Shown: in pieces, positions 52,847 through 61,597 of the stretch
Numbering within the stretch: position 1 is the stretch's first letter
Layout: each line of letters starts with the position of its first letter
Assembly: GCA_949067325.1 (NCBI GenBank)
Contig: CARTDZ010000001.1
Coordinates: 8,810 to 72,809, forward strand
DNA length: 64,000 nt
Source of the DNA: an uncultured Eubacteriales bacterium
Lineage (GTDB): Bacteria; Bacillota; Clostridia; Christensenellales; UBA1242
Reading direction: 5' to 3'
The notes under the pieces: generated by a model
Seen by the model: only the letters and a program-made list of their open reading frames with translations
Told to the model about the DNA's origin: nothing
Databases searched by the model: none
Made by a program: the position numbers and the translations under genes

Positions 52847-54087
52847 GACCAAAAAGAAAAATTCCAAAAAAATATTTTGTCATCTATTCGCTTCTAGCAA
52901 TCTTTCTCATTCTTTTTGTCGCGCCTCTTCTATCCTTTACTTTATCACCAACTCAAACTGTATCAGCTGCAAACGACAACCTTACACAAGATGAGATTAT
53001 GGAAGAAATAGGCTCGTCAGTCGACGACCAGCTTGGCAATCTAGATTTCTCTTCAATAGAGGATATTCTCTCTTCCTTTGACAAAAATGCTCAGGAAATT
53101 TTTGGCGGAAACAACTTTCTCAAAAAAGTTCAGTCAATCATAAATGGCGACTTCGCATCATCTTCAACTTCACTTTGGGGTGCTTTGTTTTCACTGTTTT
53201 TTGACGAACTTCTCTCAATGCTGCCAATCATATCTGCAGTCATTGCAGTTTCAATACTTGGCGGTATGCTTCAAGGGCTAAGACCAAACTCAAACGGCAA
53301 ATCAATATCAAATCTTATCCACTTTGTGACCTATGGAATAATCGTCGTCTTACTTCTCACAATCGTTACAAAAATGATAGGGGTGACTACCAATACAATA
53401 ACCTCCATCAAAGCACAAATGGACGCAATCTTTCCAATCCTTCTCACGCTGCTGACGGCAGTTGGTGGCAGCGTTTCAGTTTCAGTCTATCAGCCTGCAA
53501 TGGCACTTCTTACAGGTGCAATCCTCAATCTTTTCACTTATGTTCTTCTTCCAATATTCATCTTCTCAACAGTGTTTAGCGTTGTTTCAAACCTCTCAAA
53601 CTCAATCAAACTTGACAAGTTTACCTCCTTTTTCAACAGCACTTTCAAATGGCTTACAGGTCTTATCTTCACAGTTTTTACCGCCTTTCTCTCAATTCAG
53701 GGGATAGCCGCAGGTGCAGTCGACGGCGTGTCTATAAGAACAGCCAAATACGCAATCCGCTCATACGTGCCAATCCTTGGCTCATACCTGTCTGACGGCA
53801 TGAGCATAATCCTTGCCAGCTCAACACTTATCAAAAATGCAGTCGGGGCAGGCGGACTTCTTCTACTTGTAGCCACAATCCTCTCGCCACTTATTCAACT
53901 TATCATGTTTATGCTTGTCTTAAAGCTTATTGCAGGCATAGTAGAGCCTCTTGGCAATGGCCAAATAGCCAACTTTGTCAGCAGTCTGTCAAAAAGTCTG
54001 GTCCTTCTCATCGTCATCATCATAGGCGTAGCGTTTATCTACTTCATTATGCTTGGGCTTGTGATGTGTTCAGCAAATATAGTCTAA
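52843..54087 (+). CDS. spoIIIAE: Stage III sporulation protein AE
   Basis: The protein has 414 residues from ATG 52843, in ATGA overlap with spoIIIAD; a longer open frame upstream lies within spoIIIAD and is rejected. A basic N-terminus and membrane helix precede an extracytoplasmic stretch, followed by about seven transmembrane helices (LLTLLTAVGGSVSVSVYQPAMALL, FSTVFSVVSNLSNSIKLDKF, SIQGIAAGAVDGVSIRTAKYA). It is the large channel component of the SpoIIIA system. Confidence 0.94.
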   Translation: MRPKRKIPKKYFVIYSLLAIFLILFVAPLLSFTLSPTQTVSAANDNLTQDEIMEEIGSSVDDQLGNLDFSSIEDILSSFDKNAQEIFGGNNFLKKVQSIINGDFASSSTSLWGALFSLFFDELLSMLPIISAVIAVSILGGMLQGLRPNSNGKSISNLIHFVTYGIIVVLLLTIVTKMIGVTTNTITSIKAQMDAIFPILLTLLTAVGGSVSVSVYQPAMALLTGAILNLFTYVLLPIFIFSTVFSVVSNLSNSIKLDKFTSFFNSTFKWLTGLIFTVFTAFLSIQGIAAGAVDGVSIRTAKYAIRSYVPILGSYLSDGMSIILASSTLIKNAVGAGGLLLLVATILSPLIQLIMFMLVLKLIAGIVEPLGNGQIANFVSSLSKSLVLLIVIIIGVAFIYFIMLGLVMCSANIV

Positions 54088-54101
54088 AAGGAGGGGCAAA
54101 A

Positions 54102-54602
54102 ATGTTTTCAACTCTTTCGACATGGATTATCTCAATTGCAGGCATAATCTGCGTTTCGGTGATAGTCGAACTTATCCTTCCAAGCGGTGCAATGAATAGA
54201 TATATAAAAGGTATCTTCGCTTTTATTATCATTCTCGTCATTATCCTGCCAGTGCCAAAACTCCTAAAGTCCAAACTTGACCTTTCAGAAATACTCGACT
54301 ACGGGCAAATAGAAGTCGATGAAAATTATCTCTATCAGCTCAACCTCGACAAGCTAAATTATTTAAAAGAAGAACTTGAAACCCAAACCCAAACCCTTGG
54401 CTACAAAAATGTGGTCATCTCAATAAACGCAGACATATTTAGTTCAGCCTTTCAAATCAAGTCGATATATGTCGACTTAAGTCAGATAGGCATAAGCGAA
54501 AATGCACCGCATAAAAATATTATTGAAATCAGACAAGACATCTCATCAGTCATCACAAAACAAATCAAAATAGAGGAGGAAAAGATATATTTCAATGAAT
54601 AA
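54102..54602 (+). CDS. spoIIIAF: Stage III sporulation protein AF
   Basis: The protein has 166 residues from ATG 54102 with AAGGAGG upstream. Two N-terminal membrane helices with VIVELILPSGAMNRYIKGIFAFIIILVIILP are the SpoIIIAF hallmark; a soluble ring-building-motif-like domain follows. The 3' end overlaps spoIIIAG by 8 bases. Confidence 0.93.
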   Translation: MFSTLSTWIISIAGIICVSVIVELILPSGAMNRYIKGIFAFIIILVIILPVPKLLKSKLDLSEILDYGQIEVDENYLYQLNLDKLNYLKEELETQTQTLGYKNVVISINADIFSSAFQIKSIYVDLSQIGISENAPHKNIIEIRQDISSVITKQIKIEEEKIYFNE

Positions 54603-55131
54603 ATTATCAGAAAAGCTGTCGCAAGCATGGGACAAGCTCAAAAAAACAAAACACTTTGAAATTTATATAGCGCTTTTCTTCGCGCTGCTCGTTCTCATAG
54701 TATATTTTGCTGCATTTAAGGGCGGAGGAGATAAAAATGCTTCAACAAATATCGACACATCAAATCAAAATTTTTCCACTTCGTCGGAATATGTTGGATA
54801 CCTTGAGAATAAACTTGAAAGTGTATTAGGACAAGTCAAGGGTGCAGGCAACGTCGACATAATCATAACTCTTGAAAAGGGCTTCGAGTACGTCTACGCT
54901 ACAGAGGAAGAAACAAAAACAACTTCAAACGGAGGAAAAGTCACTTCAAGCACAATCATCATGCAAGACGGCAAGCCAGTGCTTGAAAAAGAAATCTTTC
55001 CAGTCGTGCAAGGAATTGTGATTGTCAGCAGCGGTGCAAATGATGTGTCAGTAAAAATGAATTTGCTGAGTGCGATACAAACGGTTGTAAAAGTCGACAA
55101 CTCAAAGATAACAATCCTAGCAGGAAAATAA
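54595..55131 (+). CDS. spoIIIAG: Stage III sporulation protein AG
   Basis: The protein has 178 residues: one membrane helix (about 23-41), then the ring-forming domain with YLENKLESVLGQVKGAGNVDIIITLEKG and GIVIVSSGANDVSVKMNLLSAIQTVV. SpoIIIAG forms a large ring between mother cell and forespore. GGAGGAAA lies upstream inside spoIIIAF. Confidence 0.95.
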   Translation: MNKLSEKLSQAWDKLKKTKHFEIYIALFFALLVLIVYFAAFKGGGDKNASTNIDTSNQNFSTSSEYVGYLENKLESVLGQVKGAGNVDIIITLEKGFEYVYATEEETKTTSNGGKVTSSTIIMQDGKPVLEKEIFPVVQGIVIVSSGANDVSVKMNLLSAIQTVVKVDNSKITILAGK

Positions 55132-55154
55132 AAAGAAATATTAAGGAGAATATT

Positions 55155-55634
55155 ATGAAAAAGAGAACAAAAATCATCATTTTATCAGCAATGGTACTGC
55201 TTTTGGGCGTGACAGGCTATCTCAATGTTGTATTAAACAACTCAATCACAAATAGTGGCAATCAAAACGACACAACTCCAACATTAAGTTACTTCGCTTC
55301 ATATCGCAATGAAAGAGAATCAACTCGTGATCAAGAAATGCTCTATTATGACGCAATCATCGCAAGCTCAACTTCATCAGAAGCAGCAGTAAAAGCAGCA
55401 GAAGAGGGCAGACTTAACCTCGTAAGACAAATGGATAAAGAGCTTGTAGTAGAAGGTCTTATCAAAGCCAAAGGTTTTGCAGACTGCGTAGTGACAATTT
55501 CAGATCAAAACGTAAACGCGGTTGTAAAAGCAAAACAACTCAACTCATCAGAAGTTGCATCAGTAGTGTCAATCATTCAAAACCAATTGGGAATAGGCTC
55601 AATTGAAAATATTAAAATTATTCCTATAGAATAA
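55155..55634 (+). CDS. spoIIIAH: Stage III sporulation protein AH
   Basis: The protein has 159 residues: one membrane helix (6-27), then YFASYRNERESTRDQEMLYYDAIIASSTSSEAAVKAAEEGRL and a C-terminal YscJ/FliF-like domain. It interacts with SpoIIQ across the forespore membranes. It is the last gene of the operon. accB/accC, often next, are not present. Confidence 0.95.
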   Translation: MKKRTKIIILSAMVLLLGVTGYLNVVLNNSITNSGNQNDTTPTLSYFASYRNERESTRDQEMLYYDAIIASSTSSEAAVKAAEEGRLNLVRQMDKELVVEGLIKAKGFADCVVTISDQNVNAVVKAKQLNSSEVASVVSIIQNQLGIGSIENIKIIPIE

Positions 55635-55664
55635 TTGCCAAACCTAGTCAAAATGTGCTATACT
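55635..55664 (+). promoter_or_regulatory. Promoter for asp23-nusB-xseA
   Basis: TTGCCA (55635-55640), 18 bp, TATACT (55659-55664), directly after spoIIIAH, which separates vegetative genes from the sporulation operon. Confidence 0.65.
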
Positions 55665-55685
55665 ACAAAAGAATAGGAGTTTTAT

Positions 55686-56063
55686 ATGGCAAAATCTAAA
55701 AATCAAGTTACACATAAGGGCAGAGTGGATATCGACAGAGATATCCTTCTTTCCATTATCAACCTCGCAGCAAAAGAAATCAATGGCGTTGAAAGTTTGA
55801 CAAATCAATATCTGCCGTGGTACAAAAAACTTATCAAACAAAAAAGTGAAGGCGTAAATATAAAGTTCGACACAAACAGTTCACTCAAAGTCGATGTTTA
55901 CATCAAAGTTTACATCGGTTATAGCGTGCCAGATATTGCCTACAAAGTTCAAGAAAACATCAAAAACAGCCTTAACTCAATGGTCGGCCTCAAACCAAAC
56001 AAAATCAACGTCCATGTCTACGGCGTGGTTTGCGACAAAGCTGAAGCAGGAGAAAACGCATGA
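55686..56063 (+). CDS. Asp23/Gls24 family envelope stress protein
   Basis: The protein has 125 residues. VDIDRDILLSIINLAAKEINGVESL and VDVYIKVYIGYSVPDIAYKVQENIKNSLNSMVGLKPNKINVHVYGV match the Asp23 (DUF322) family encoded before nusB in most Firmicutes. AGGAG precedes the start; the stop overlaps the nusB ATG. Confidence 0.92.
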   Translation: MAKSKNQVTHKGRVDIDRDILLSIINLAAKEINGVESLTNQYLPWYKKLIKQKSEGVNIKFDTNSSLKVDVYIKVYIGYSVPDIAYKVQENIKNSLNSMVGLKPNKINVHVYGVVCDKAEAGENA

Positions 56064-56443
56064 GACGCGACGCACGAGAAACAGCTTTCAAAGTCATCGT
56101 CTCACATCTTTTCTCAAGTCAGCCAGAAATTGAAAACTTTTATAGCGACTTAAAAAAAGATGAAGACAAACTCTTTGCACAGCAGCTTGTCCAAACATTT
56201 TTGACAAACAAAGAAGAACTTGATACAATTATCAGCCAAAACTTGACAGGTTATGAAAAAGACCGCATTTACAAACTCGACCTTGCACTTTTGTACCTTG
56301 CTATAGCTGAAATAAATTACATAAACACACCATTTCAAATAGCCATAAACGAAGTGTGCGAATTGGCAAAAAAATATTCAACCTCAAAAAGCAGCCGCTT
56401 TATAAACGGAGTGCTTTCATCGGTGATTAAAAAACAAAAATAG
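56060..56443 (+). CDS. nusB: Transcription antitermination protein NusB
   Basis: The protein has 127 residues, all alpha-helical. MRRDARETAFKVIV at the N-terminus and the C-terminal PFQIAINEVCELAKKYSTSKSSRFINGVLSSV are NusB signatures. It binds boxA RNA with NusE for rRNA antitermination. ATGA overlap with asp23 implies coupling. folD is not present downstream. Confidence 0.95.
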   Translation: MRRDARETAFKVIVSHLFSSQPEIENFYSDLKKDEDKLFAQQLVQTFLTNKEELDTIISQNLTGYEKDRIYKLDLALLYLAIAEINYINTPFQIAINEVCELAKKYSTSKSSRFINGVLSSVIKKQK

Positions 56444-56453
56444 TAGAGAAATT

Positions 56454-57632
56454 ATGAGAGCGATAACTGTAAGCCAGTTAAACACATACATCAAAAACAT
56501 CTTTGATGCTGAGGAACTTCTCCATCACATAGAGGTCATTGGAGAAGTTTTTGGCGTTTCGCTTTCTCGCAATGTTATCTATTTCACTTTAAAAGATGAA
56601 AACGCCTCTCTGCCTTGCGTATGTTTTTATCCAGCGTTTTTCAGCCAGCTCGAAGAAGGCAAAAGCGTAGTGCTGACTGGCTCACCAAACTTCTACGTCA
56701 AAGGCGGCAAGCTAAGTTTCAACGTGTCAAAAGTTGAGGCGGCAGGTCAAGGCAGACTGTATGAAGAGTTTTTGAAAATGAAAGAAAAGCTTGAAAAGGA
56801 AGGCCTATTCGACCAAGCCCACAAAAAGCCTCTTCCAAAACAAATCAAAAGAATAGGTGTGATCACTTCAAAAGAAGGCGCAGTCCTTCAAGATATAAAA
56901 AACATAACTTGGCGTCGCAATCCTTCAGTCGATCTTGTGTTATACTCAACCAAAGTGCAAGGCAAAGACGCTGAAAAAGAAATTGCTCACGCAATTGAAA
57001 TGATGGGCAACTATCCAAATATTGACGTGATAATTGTCGCTCGCGGCGGCGGAAGCCTTGAAGACTTAAACGCTTACAATACTGAGCTTGTCGCTCGTGC
57101 AACCTTCAACTGCCCAAAACCAATCGTCTCAGCAGTGGGGCATGAAACTGACTTTACAATCATCGACTTTGTGAGCGACCTAAGAGCGCCAACGCCTTCA
57201 GCGGCAGCTGAGCTTCTGACAATCAACGCTGAAGAAAAGCGTGAAGAGATGACAAGACTTCTCTCAAGATTTATTATAGCTACAAACAACTTCTACGCTA
57301 CAAAACTTGGCCAAACAATAGAAAAACACGACAAAATCAAATCAGCTTTGGAGACAGTCTATATAAAAGAAAAGTTTGCCTTTCAAAGACGCAGCTTAAA
57401 CTTCTTAAAAACAGCACAAAACTTTCTTCAAGAAAAATATTATGCGCTTGGCCTTAATGAAACTGGCCTGAACAAACTTGACCCTTCAAAAATCCTAAGT
57501 CAAGGCTACGCAAAAATAGAACAGCAAAACAGGCCAATAAGCAAGAGGGGAGAAGTAGAGCTTGACAAACAAATAAAAATAATCTTTAGCGACGGAGATA
57601 TACTCGCAAAACCAATCAAGGAGGAAAAATGA
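56454..57632 (+). CDS. xseA: Exodeoxyribonuclease VII large subunit
   Basis: The protein has 392 residues. An N-terminal OB domain (TVSQLNTYIKNIFDAEELL) precedes the catalytic core: IGVITSKEGAVLQDIKN, VIIVARGGGSLEDLNAYN and SAVGHETDFTIIDFVSDLRAPTPSAAAEL. A coiled-coil region precedes the C-terminus. With XseB it degrades single-stranded DNA. The ribosome binding site is weak (AGAGA). The stop overlaps proS by 4 bases. Confidence 0.95.
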   Translation: MRAITVSQLNTYIKNIFDAEELLHHIEVIGEVFGVSLSRNVIYFTLKDENASLPCVCFYPAFFSQLEEGKSVVLTGSPNFYVKGGKLSFNVSKVEAAGQGRLYEEFLKMKEKLEKEGLFDQAHKKPLPKQIKRIGVITSKEGAVLQDIKNITWRRNPSVDLVLYSTKVQGKDAEKEIAHAIEMMGNYPNIDVIIVARGGGSLEDLNAYNTELVARATFNCPKPIVSAVGHETDFTIIDFVSDLRAPTPSAAAELLTINAEEKREEMTRLLSRFIIATNNFYATKLGQTIEKHDKIKSALETVYIKEKFAFQRRSLNFLKTAQNFLQEKYYALGLNETGLNKLDPSKILSQGYAKIEQQNRPISKRGEVELDKQIKIIFSDGDILAKPIKEEK

Positions 57633-59341
57633 GAATAACAAAACTAGTAGGTGAAAGATTAAAAGAAGCACCATCTGATGCGCAAGTCAAAAGTCACATT
57701 TTGCTGATACGAGCAGGTTTTATCAAACAGGTGGGCAACGGTATTTATACACTTCTTCCACCAGCACAACGCATCAGCAAAAAAATCCAACAAATTATTC
57801 GCGAAGAAATGGACGCTCTTGATGGCCAAGAGGTGCTTTTTCCTGTCGTTATGCCAAAGGAAATGTGGGAAAAAAGTGGCCGCTACTATTCAATAGGTGA
57901 AGAAATGGTCAGGTTTAAAGATCGCGCCAATCGCGATATGCTTCTGGGCATGACGCACGAAGAAGCCGCAGTCTCAACCTGCCAAAATATTGTCAAAAGT
58001 TATGACCAACTTCCTTGCATGGTTTATCAAATTCAAACAAAATTTCGTGACGAAGCTAGACCACGCGCTGGCCTTATTCGCGTAAAAGAATTCACTATGA
58101 AAGATGCCTACTCATTCCATACCTCTGACGAAGACCTCGAAAACTACTACAACAAAGTCTATGAAGGCTACAACAAAATCTTCAGCCGCGTGGGCATGAA
58201 AAACTTTATCTCAGTCAAGTCAGATACTGGCATGATGGGCGGCAAGTACGCTCATGAATTTATGCTCCTCACAGATATAGGCGAGGATAGCATTGTTATC
58301 TGCGACCACTGCGGATATAAGGCAAATATGGAAGTCGCAACCTCAACACAAAGCCAAACAAACTTTGATGACGCACCAATGGCTGAAGTTTATACTGGCA
58401 AAGCCAAGTCAATCGATGAAGTCTGTGCATTTCTAAACATTTCACCAAAACAAACCATCAAAGCAGTCTGCTATTGCATAGTTGGCGACAATAAACATAC
58501 AGTCATTGCCTTCACTCGTGGCGACCGCGAAATAAACGAAGCCAAACTCAAACGCCTGCTTGGCAAAGACATAGCAGTCAAAGACCTCGATGAAAGCAGC
58601 CTTGTCAAAGGCAATATAGGCTGCGTAGGGCTTGAAAACGACGATTTTATTATCGTCTATGACAGCAGCTTAAAAAATGCTTGCGGCATGGTTACTGGCG
58701 CAAACAAAGAAGATTATCACATCACAGGCCTCAACATAAATCGCGACACCAATGCAAAGGAGTTTTTTGACATAACCAAAGTTAGTGAAGGTGAAAGCTG
58801 CTCAATTTGCGGCAAACCATTATCAATAAAAAGAGGCATCGAAATTGGAAATATCTTCCAACTTGGCACAAAATACACCAAATCAATGGGCATGACTATA
58901 ACAATGCCTGATGGCAGCCAAATGTATCCAATCATGGGCTGCTATGGTATAGGTGTAGGCCGCTGTATAGCCTCAATTGCTGAAGAATGCTCTGACGCAA
59001 AAGGTCTTGTCTGGCCAATGAGCGTCGCACCATGGCACATCTACCTCTGCCCACTAAGAAATGATGATGAAAATGTCAACCAAACAGCAGAAGAACTTTA
59101 TACTTCTCTCTCAAAAAAATATGAAGTGCTTTATGATGACCGCAAATGCTCAGCAGGCATAAAACTTACTGATAGTGAGCTTATGGGCATACCAGTCCGT
59201 GTCGTAATAAGCCCAAGAAGCCTAGCTGCAAACCAAGCTGAAATAACTCTTCGCGAAAGCGGTGAAAAAATTATGACTGACCTATCAACTCTCGAACAAA
59301 CCCTTGACAAAATAATAAAGGAGGCATCATGCAAAAACTAA
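57629..59341 (+). CDS. proS: Prolyl-tRNA synthetase (bacterial type)
   Basis: The protein has 570 residues. Class II motifs: GIYTLLPPAQRISKKIQQII, TKFRDEARPRAGLIRVKEFTMKDAYSF (motif 2) and GCYGIGVGRCIASIAE (motif 3). The INS editing domain lies between (about 230-390, with KTIKAVCYC and VKGNIGCVGLEN), and an anticodon-binding domain ends the protein. GGAGGAAAA precedes the ATG. It is unusually placed between xseA and xseB, overlapping both, so it must be co-translated with Exo VII subunits. Confidence 0.96.
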   Translation: MRITKLVGERLKEAPSDAQVKSHILLIRAGFIKQVGNGIYTLLPPAQRISKKIQQIIREEMDALDGQEVLFPVVMPKEMWEKSGRYYSIGEEMVRFKDRANRDMLLGMTHEEAAVSTCQNIVKSYDQLPCMVYQIQTKFRDEARPRAGLIRVKEFTMKDAYSFHTSDEDLENYYNKVYEGYNKIFSRVGMKNFISVKSDTGMMGGKYAHEFMLLTDIGEDSIVICDHCGYKANMEVATSTQSQTNFDDAPMAEVYTGKAKSIDEVCAFLNISPKQTIKAVCYCIVGDNKHTVIAFTRGDREINEAKLKRLLGKDIAVKDLDESSLVKGNIGCVGLENDDFIIVYDSSLKNACGMVTGANKEDYHITGLNINRDTNAKEFFDITKVSEGESCSICGKPLSIKRGIEIGNIFQLGTKYTKSMGMTITMPDGSQMYPIMGCYGIGVGRCIASIAEECSDAKGLVWPMSVAPWHIYLCPLRNDDENVNQTAEELYTSLSKKYEVLYDDRKCSAGIKLTDSELMGIPVRVVISPRSLAANQAEITLRESGEKIMTDLSTLEQTLDKIIKEASCKN

Positions 59342-59538
59342 GTTATGAAGAAGCGGCTGCAAGCCTCGACAAAATCATCAGCCAGCTCGAAAGTGGCAAT
59401 CTGACAATGCAGCAGGCTCTTGAAGCCTTTGAGCAGGGCAAAATACTTGCTCAAACCTGCTATGAAAATTTGGAAAAAGTTAAGGGCAAACTCACTGAAA
59501 TAAATGAGGTTGTCGGCAAACTTATCGAAGAAGCTTAA
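59329..59538 (+). CDS. xseB: Exodeoxyribonuclease VII small subunit
   Basis: The protein has 69 residues. SYEEAAASLDKIISQLESGNLTMQQALEAFEQGKIL is the XseB signature. It overlaps the 3' end of proS by 13 bases, with AAGGAGG inside proS. It completes Exo VII together with XseA, which is encoded one gene upstream. Confidence 0.95.
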   Translation: MQKLSYEEAAASLDKIISQLESGNLTMQQALEAFEQGKILAQTCYENLEKVKGKLTEINEVVGKLIEEA

Positions 59539-59625
59539 ATTCCGTTCGCAAAAATCATTCGTCAAAATCATTTATCAAACCTTATAAGTCAAAACAGCAT
59601 AAATCAAAAACATTTTATCAAAAAA

Positions 59626-59657
59626 AAGAAGAAGTGCAAAAAGCTTCTTCTATTTTT
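59626..59657 (+). terminator. Terminator after xseB
   Basis: GAAGAAG (59628-59634) pairs with CTTCTTC (59644-59650), followed by TATTTTTT. Confidence 0.8.
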
Positions 59658-59681
59658 TAATTCTTAGAAATAAAATATATC

Positions 59682-60266
59682 ATGAAAAAAAATCCAAAAG
59701 TCGTCACCTCAAGCATAAATGGCAAAACAAACTATCGCTGGGCATTTCAAACCCTGATCCTTTCAATCTGCCTATCTTTGCTGTTTGGCTTTTTCAGTCA
59801 AACTATTCTCTCTTCAATGGGTATTGTTATGGCAATAGTGGGTATAACATTCTTCATTTTTCTCAGCGTAATCTTTGACATGATAGGTATAGCAGTAGCA
59901 AGCAGCGACGAAGAGGTGTTTATAAAATGGGCAAAAGAAGGCGTCAAAGGCGCTGAAGTCGGCCTAAAACTCGCCAAAAATTCAGAAAAAGTTTGCTCTT
60001 TCTGTGCTGATGTCGTCGGAGATATCTGCAGCACGCTTTGCGGCGCGGGTGGAGCTTGCGTTGTTGTCGCAATGACACGTCATGTCCAAAATGCAAGTAT
60101 TGTCATGCTCATTTCAATCTGTGTGAGCGCTTTGATAGCTGGCCTTACGATATTCTTCAAAGCCTTGATGAAAACTCGAGCCTTAAAAAACTCAGACTCA
60201 ATCATACTCACAATAGGCAAACTGCTCGAAAAAACAATTTTGCGAAAAAAATCAAAGAAGCGATAA
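59682..60266 (+). CDS. CorB/CNNM-like membrane protein
   Basis: The protein has 194 residues with four hydrophobic segments (about 20-40, 47-68, 117-132 and 142-163). SVIFDMIGIAVASSDEEVFIKWAKEGVKGAEVGLKLAKNSEKVCSFCADVVGDICSTLCGAGGA resembles the short clostridial proteins related to the DUF21/CNNM (CorB) transmembrane domain, lacking CBS domains. A role in divalent cation transport is possible but unproven. No ribosome binding site is seen, and a TAAAAT -10-like hexamer (59671-59676) ends 5 bases before the ATG. Confidence 0.65.
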   Translation: MKKNPKVVTSSINGKTNYRWAFQTLILSICLSLLFGFFSQTILSSMGIVMAIVGITFFIFLSVIFDMIGIAVASSDEEVFIKWAKEGVKGAEVGLKLAKNSEKVCSFCADVVGDICSTLCGAGGACVVVAMTRHVQNASIVMLISICVSALIAGLTIFFKALMKTRALKNSDSIILTIGKLLEKTILRKKSKKR

Positions 60267-60355
60267 ATAAGTATGATATAATTCAAATAAATTTATCTCT
60301 TGAAGATTAAACAATAAAAAAAATATAAATTTGTGCAATTATTATGCAAAAATCG

Positions 60356-60384
60356 TTGACAACAGAATTTTTATATGCTATTAT
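60356..60384 (+). promoter_or_regulatory. Promoter for infC-rpmI-rplT
   Basis: TTGACA (60356-60361), 17 bp, TATTAT (60379-60384). Confidence 0.75.
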
Positions 60385-60390
60385 ATAGCC

Positions 60391-60503
60391 ATGAAAGTAG
60401 AGGTTTCCACTCTCACCAAGCGGCAAATGAGCTTGACTTGGTAAAAACTTAATTTTTCAAATGGGTTTTTTGGTGGGAATTTTATGCTCTCACCAAATTT
60501 TTA
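60391..60503 (+). promoter_or_regulatory. infC leader with transcription attenuator (L20-leader type)
   Basis: The leader contains an ACCAAG/CTTGGT pairing (about 60415-60442) and ends in an intrinsic terminator, TTTGGTG (60469-60475) with CACCAAA (60491-60497) and a T-run, only 20 bases before infC. The repeated CACCAA and TTGGT segments can pair alternatively, the layout of L20-controlled leaders in Firmicutes, where excess L20 promotes termination. Assignment to the L20 family is by position and architecture. Confidence 0.75.
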
Positions 60504-60522
60504 TTAAAAGGGGAATACAACA

Positions 60523-61035
60523 ATTTTTAAAGAACTTTTAATCAACGAACAAATTTCAGCACCAGAAGTAAGGCTTATCGGCGAAGATGGTGAGCAACTA
60601 GGCATTCTCTCACGCAGTGATGCAATGAAGCTTGCTGAAGAGAAAGAGCTTGACCTTGTGCTTATGGCAGGCGGTGCAAAACCACCAGTTTGCAGACTTC
60701 TTGACTATGGCAAGTTTAAGTATGACAGCCTCAAGAAAGAGAAGGAAATGAAAAAGGCTCAAAAGATTGTGGAGACCAAAGAAGTCCGTCTTTCAATGAC
60801 CATTGAAGAGCATGACAAAGCTTATCGCATAGCAAATGCTCAAAAATTCCTTCAAGCAGGAGACAAAGTCAAAATCACACTTCGCATGAAAGGTCGCGAA
60901 CAAGCTTATGCAAACAAAGCCAAGGAACTTGTCAAAGAATTTGTCTCACGACTAGCCGAATTTGGAACGGTAGATAAAGAGCCTGAACACGTCGGCAGAA
61001 ACATTATGATTGTTGTAAACCCAATAAAGAAGTAA
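60523..61035 (+). CDS. infC: Translation initiation factor IF-3, ATT start codon
   Basis: The protein has 170 residues. The conserved IF3 N-terminus KELLINEQISAPEVRLIGEDGEQLGILSR lies upstream of the first in-frame ATG (60625); extending it leads to ATT at 60523 with AAGGGG 9 bases before it. Non-AUG (often AUU) starts are a known autoregulatory feature of infC, since IF3 rejects them. GAKPPVCRLLDYGKFKYD (linker) and the C-terminal domain (KITLRMKGREQAY, GRNIMIVVNPIKK) are intact. Confidence 0.92.
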   Translation: MFKELLINEQISAPEVRLIGEDGEQLGILSRSDAMKLAEEKELDLVLMAGGAKPPVCRLLDYGKFKYDSLKKEKEMKKAQKIVETKEVRLSMTIEEHDKAYRIANAQKFLQAGDKVKITLRMKGREQAYANKAKELVKEFVSRLAEFGTVDKEPEHVGRNIMIVVNPIKK

Positions 61036-61049
61036 AGGAGAAAAAAGTT

Positions 61050-61244
61050 ATGCCAAAACAAAAAACACACAGTGGCGTTAAAAAACGCTTCAAACTTACA
61101 GCAAACGGAGAAGTAAAGTTTGCAAGACCAAACAAAGGTCACTTCCTCACAAAGAAGAAGAAAGATAGAAAAAGAAAACTCAGAAAGGGCTCTTACATTG
61201 CAGGAAAAAATGCACAAAACATCAAGACCCTTTTGGCTAAGTAA
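61050..61244 (+). CDS. rpmI: 50S ribosomal protein L35
   Basis: The protein has 64 residues and is strongly basic. [24 protein letters not shown] and [18 protein letters not shown] are L35 signatures. AAAGGAGAA precedes the start; the gene lies 14 bp after infC and 11 bp before rplT in the standard order. Confidence 0.97.
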   Translation: MPKQKTHSGVKKRFKLTANGEVKFARPNKGHFLTKKKKDRKRKLRKGSYIAGKNAQNIKTLLAK

Positions 61245-61255
61245 GGAGGAATATC

Positions 61256-61597
61256 ATGAGAATTAAAAGAGCAGTAAACGCAGTAAAAAAACGTCGTTCA
61301 ATCCTTAAAGCAGCAAAAGGATATCGCGGAGCAAAATCAAAACTTTATAGAACAGCAAAAGAACAAGTTATGAAAAGTGGCCAATATGCTTACATCGGCC
61401 GCAAACAAAAGAAGAGAGATTTCAGAGCACTCTGGATCACTCGTATCAATGCAGCTTGCCGTCTTAACGGAATTTCATATTCAAAATTTATCGCCGGCCT
61501 TAAAGCAAAAGGCATTGACCTTAACAGAAAAGTGCTTGCTGACATGGCAGTAAGAGAACCAGAAGCTTTCGCAAGTCTTGTGGGTCAAGTGAAATAA
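61256..61597 (+). CDS. rplT: 50S ribosomal protein L20
   Basis: The protein has 113 residues. [37 protein letters not shown] and [25 protein letters not shown] are L20. It binds 23S rRNA early in 50S assembly and probably acts on the infC leader. AAGGAGG precedes the start; its stop overlaps the next ATG by one base. Confidence 0.97.
   Translation: MRIKRAVNAVKKRRSILKAAKGYRGAKSKLYRTAKEQVMKSGQYAYIGRKQKKRDFRALWITRINAACRLNGISYSKFIAGLKAKGIDLNRKVLADMAVREPEAFASLVGQVK

Noticed and set aside
60625..61035. Short IF3 starting at the ATG 60625
   Set aside because: Would delete the conserved N-terminal IF3 domain segment; the ATT at 60523 has a good ribosome binding site.
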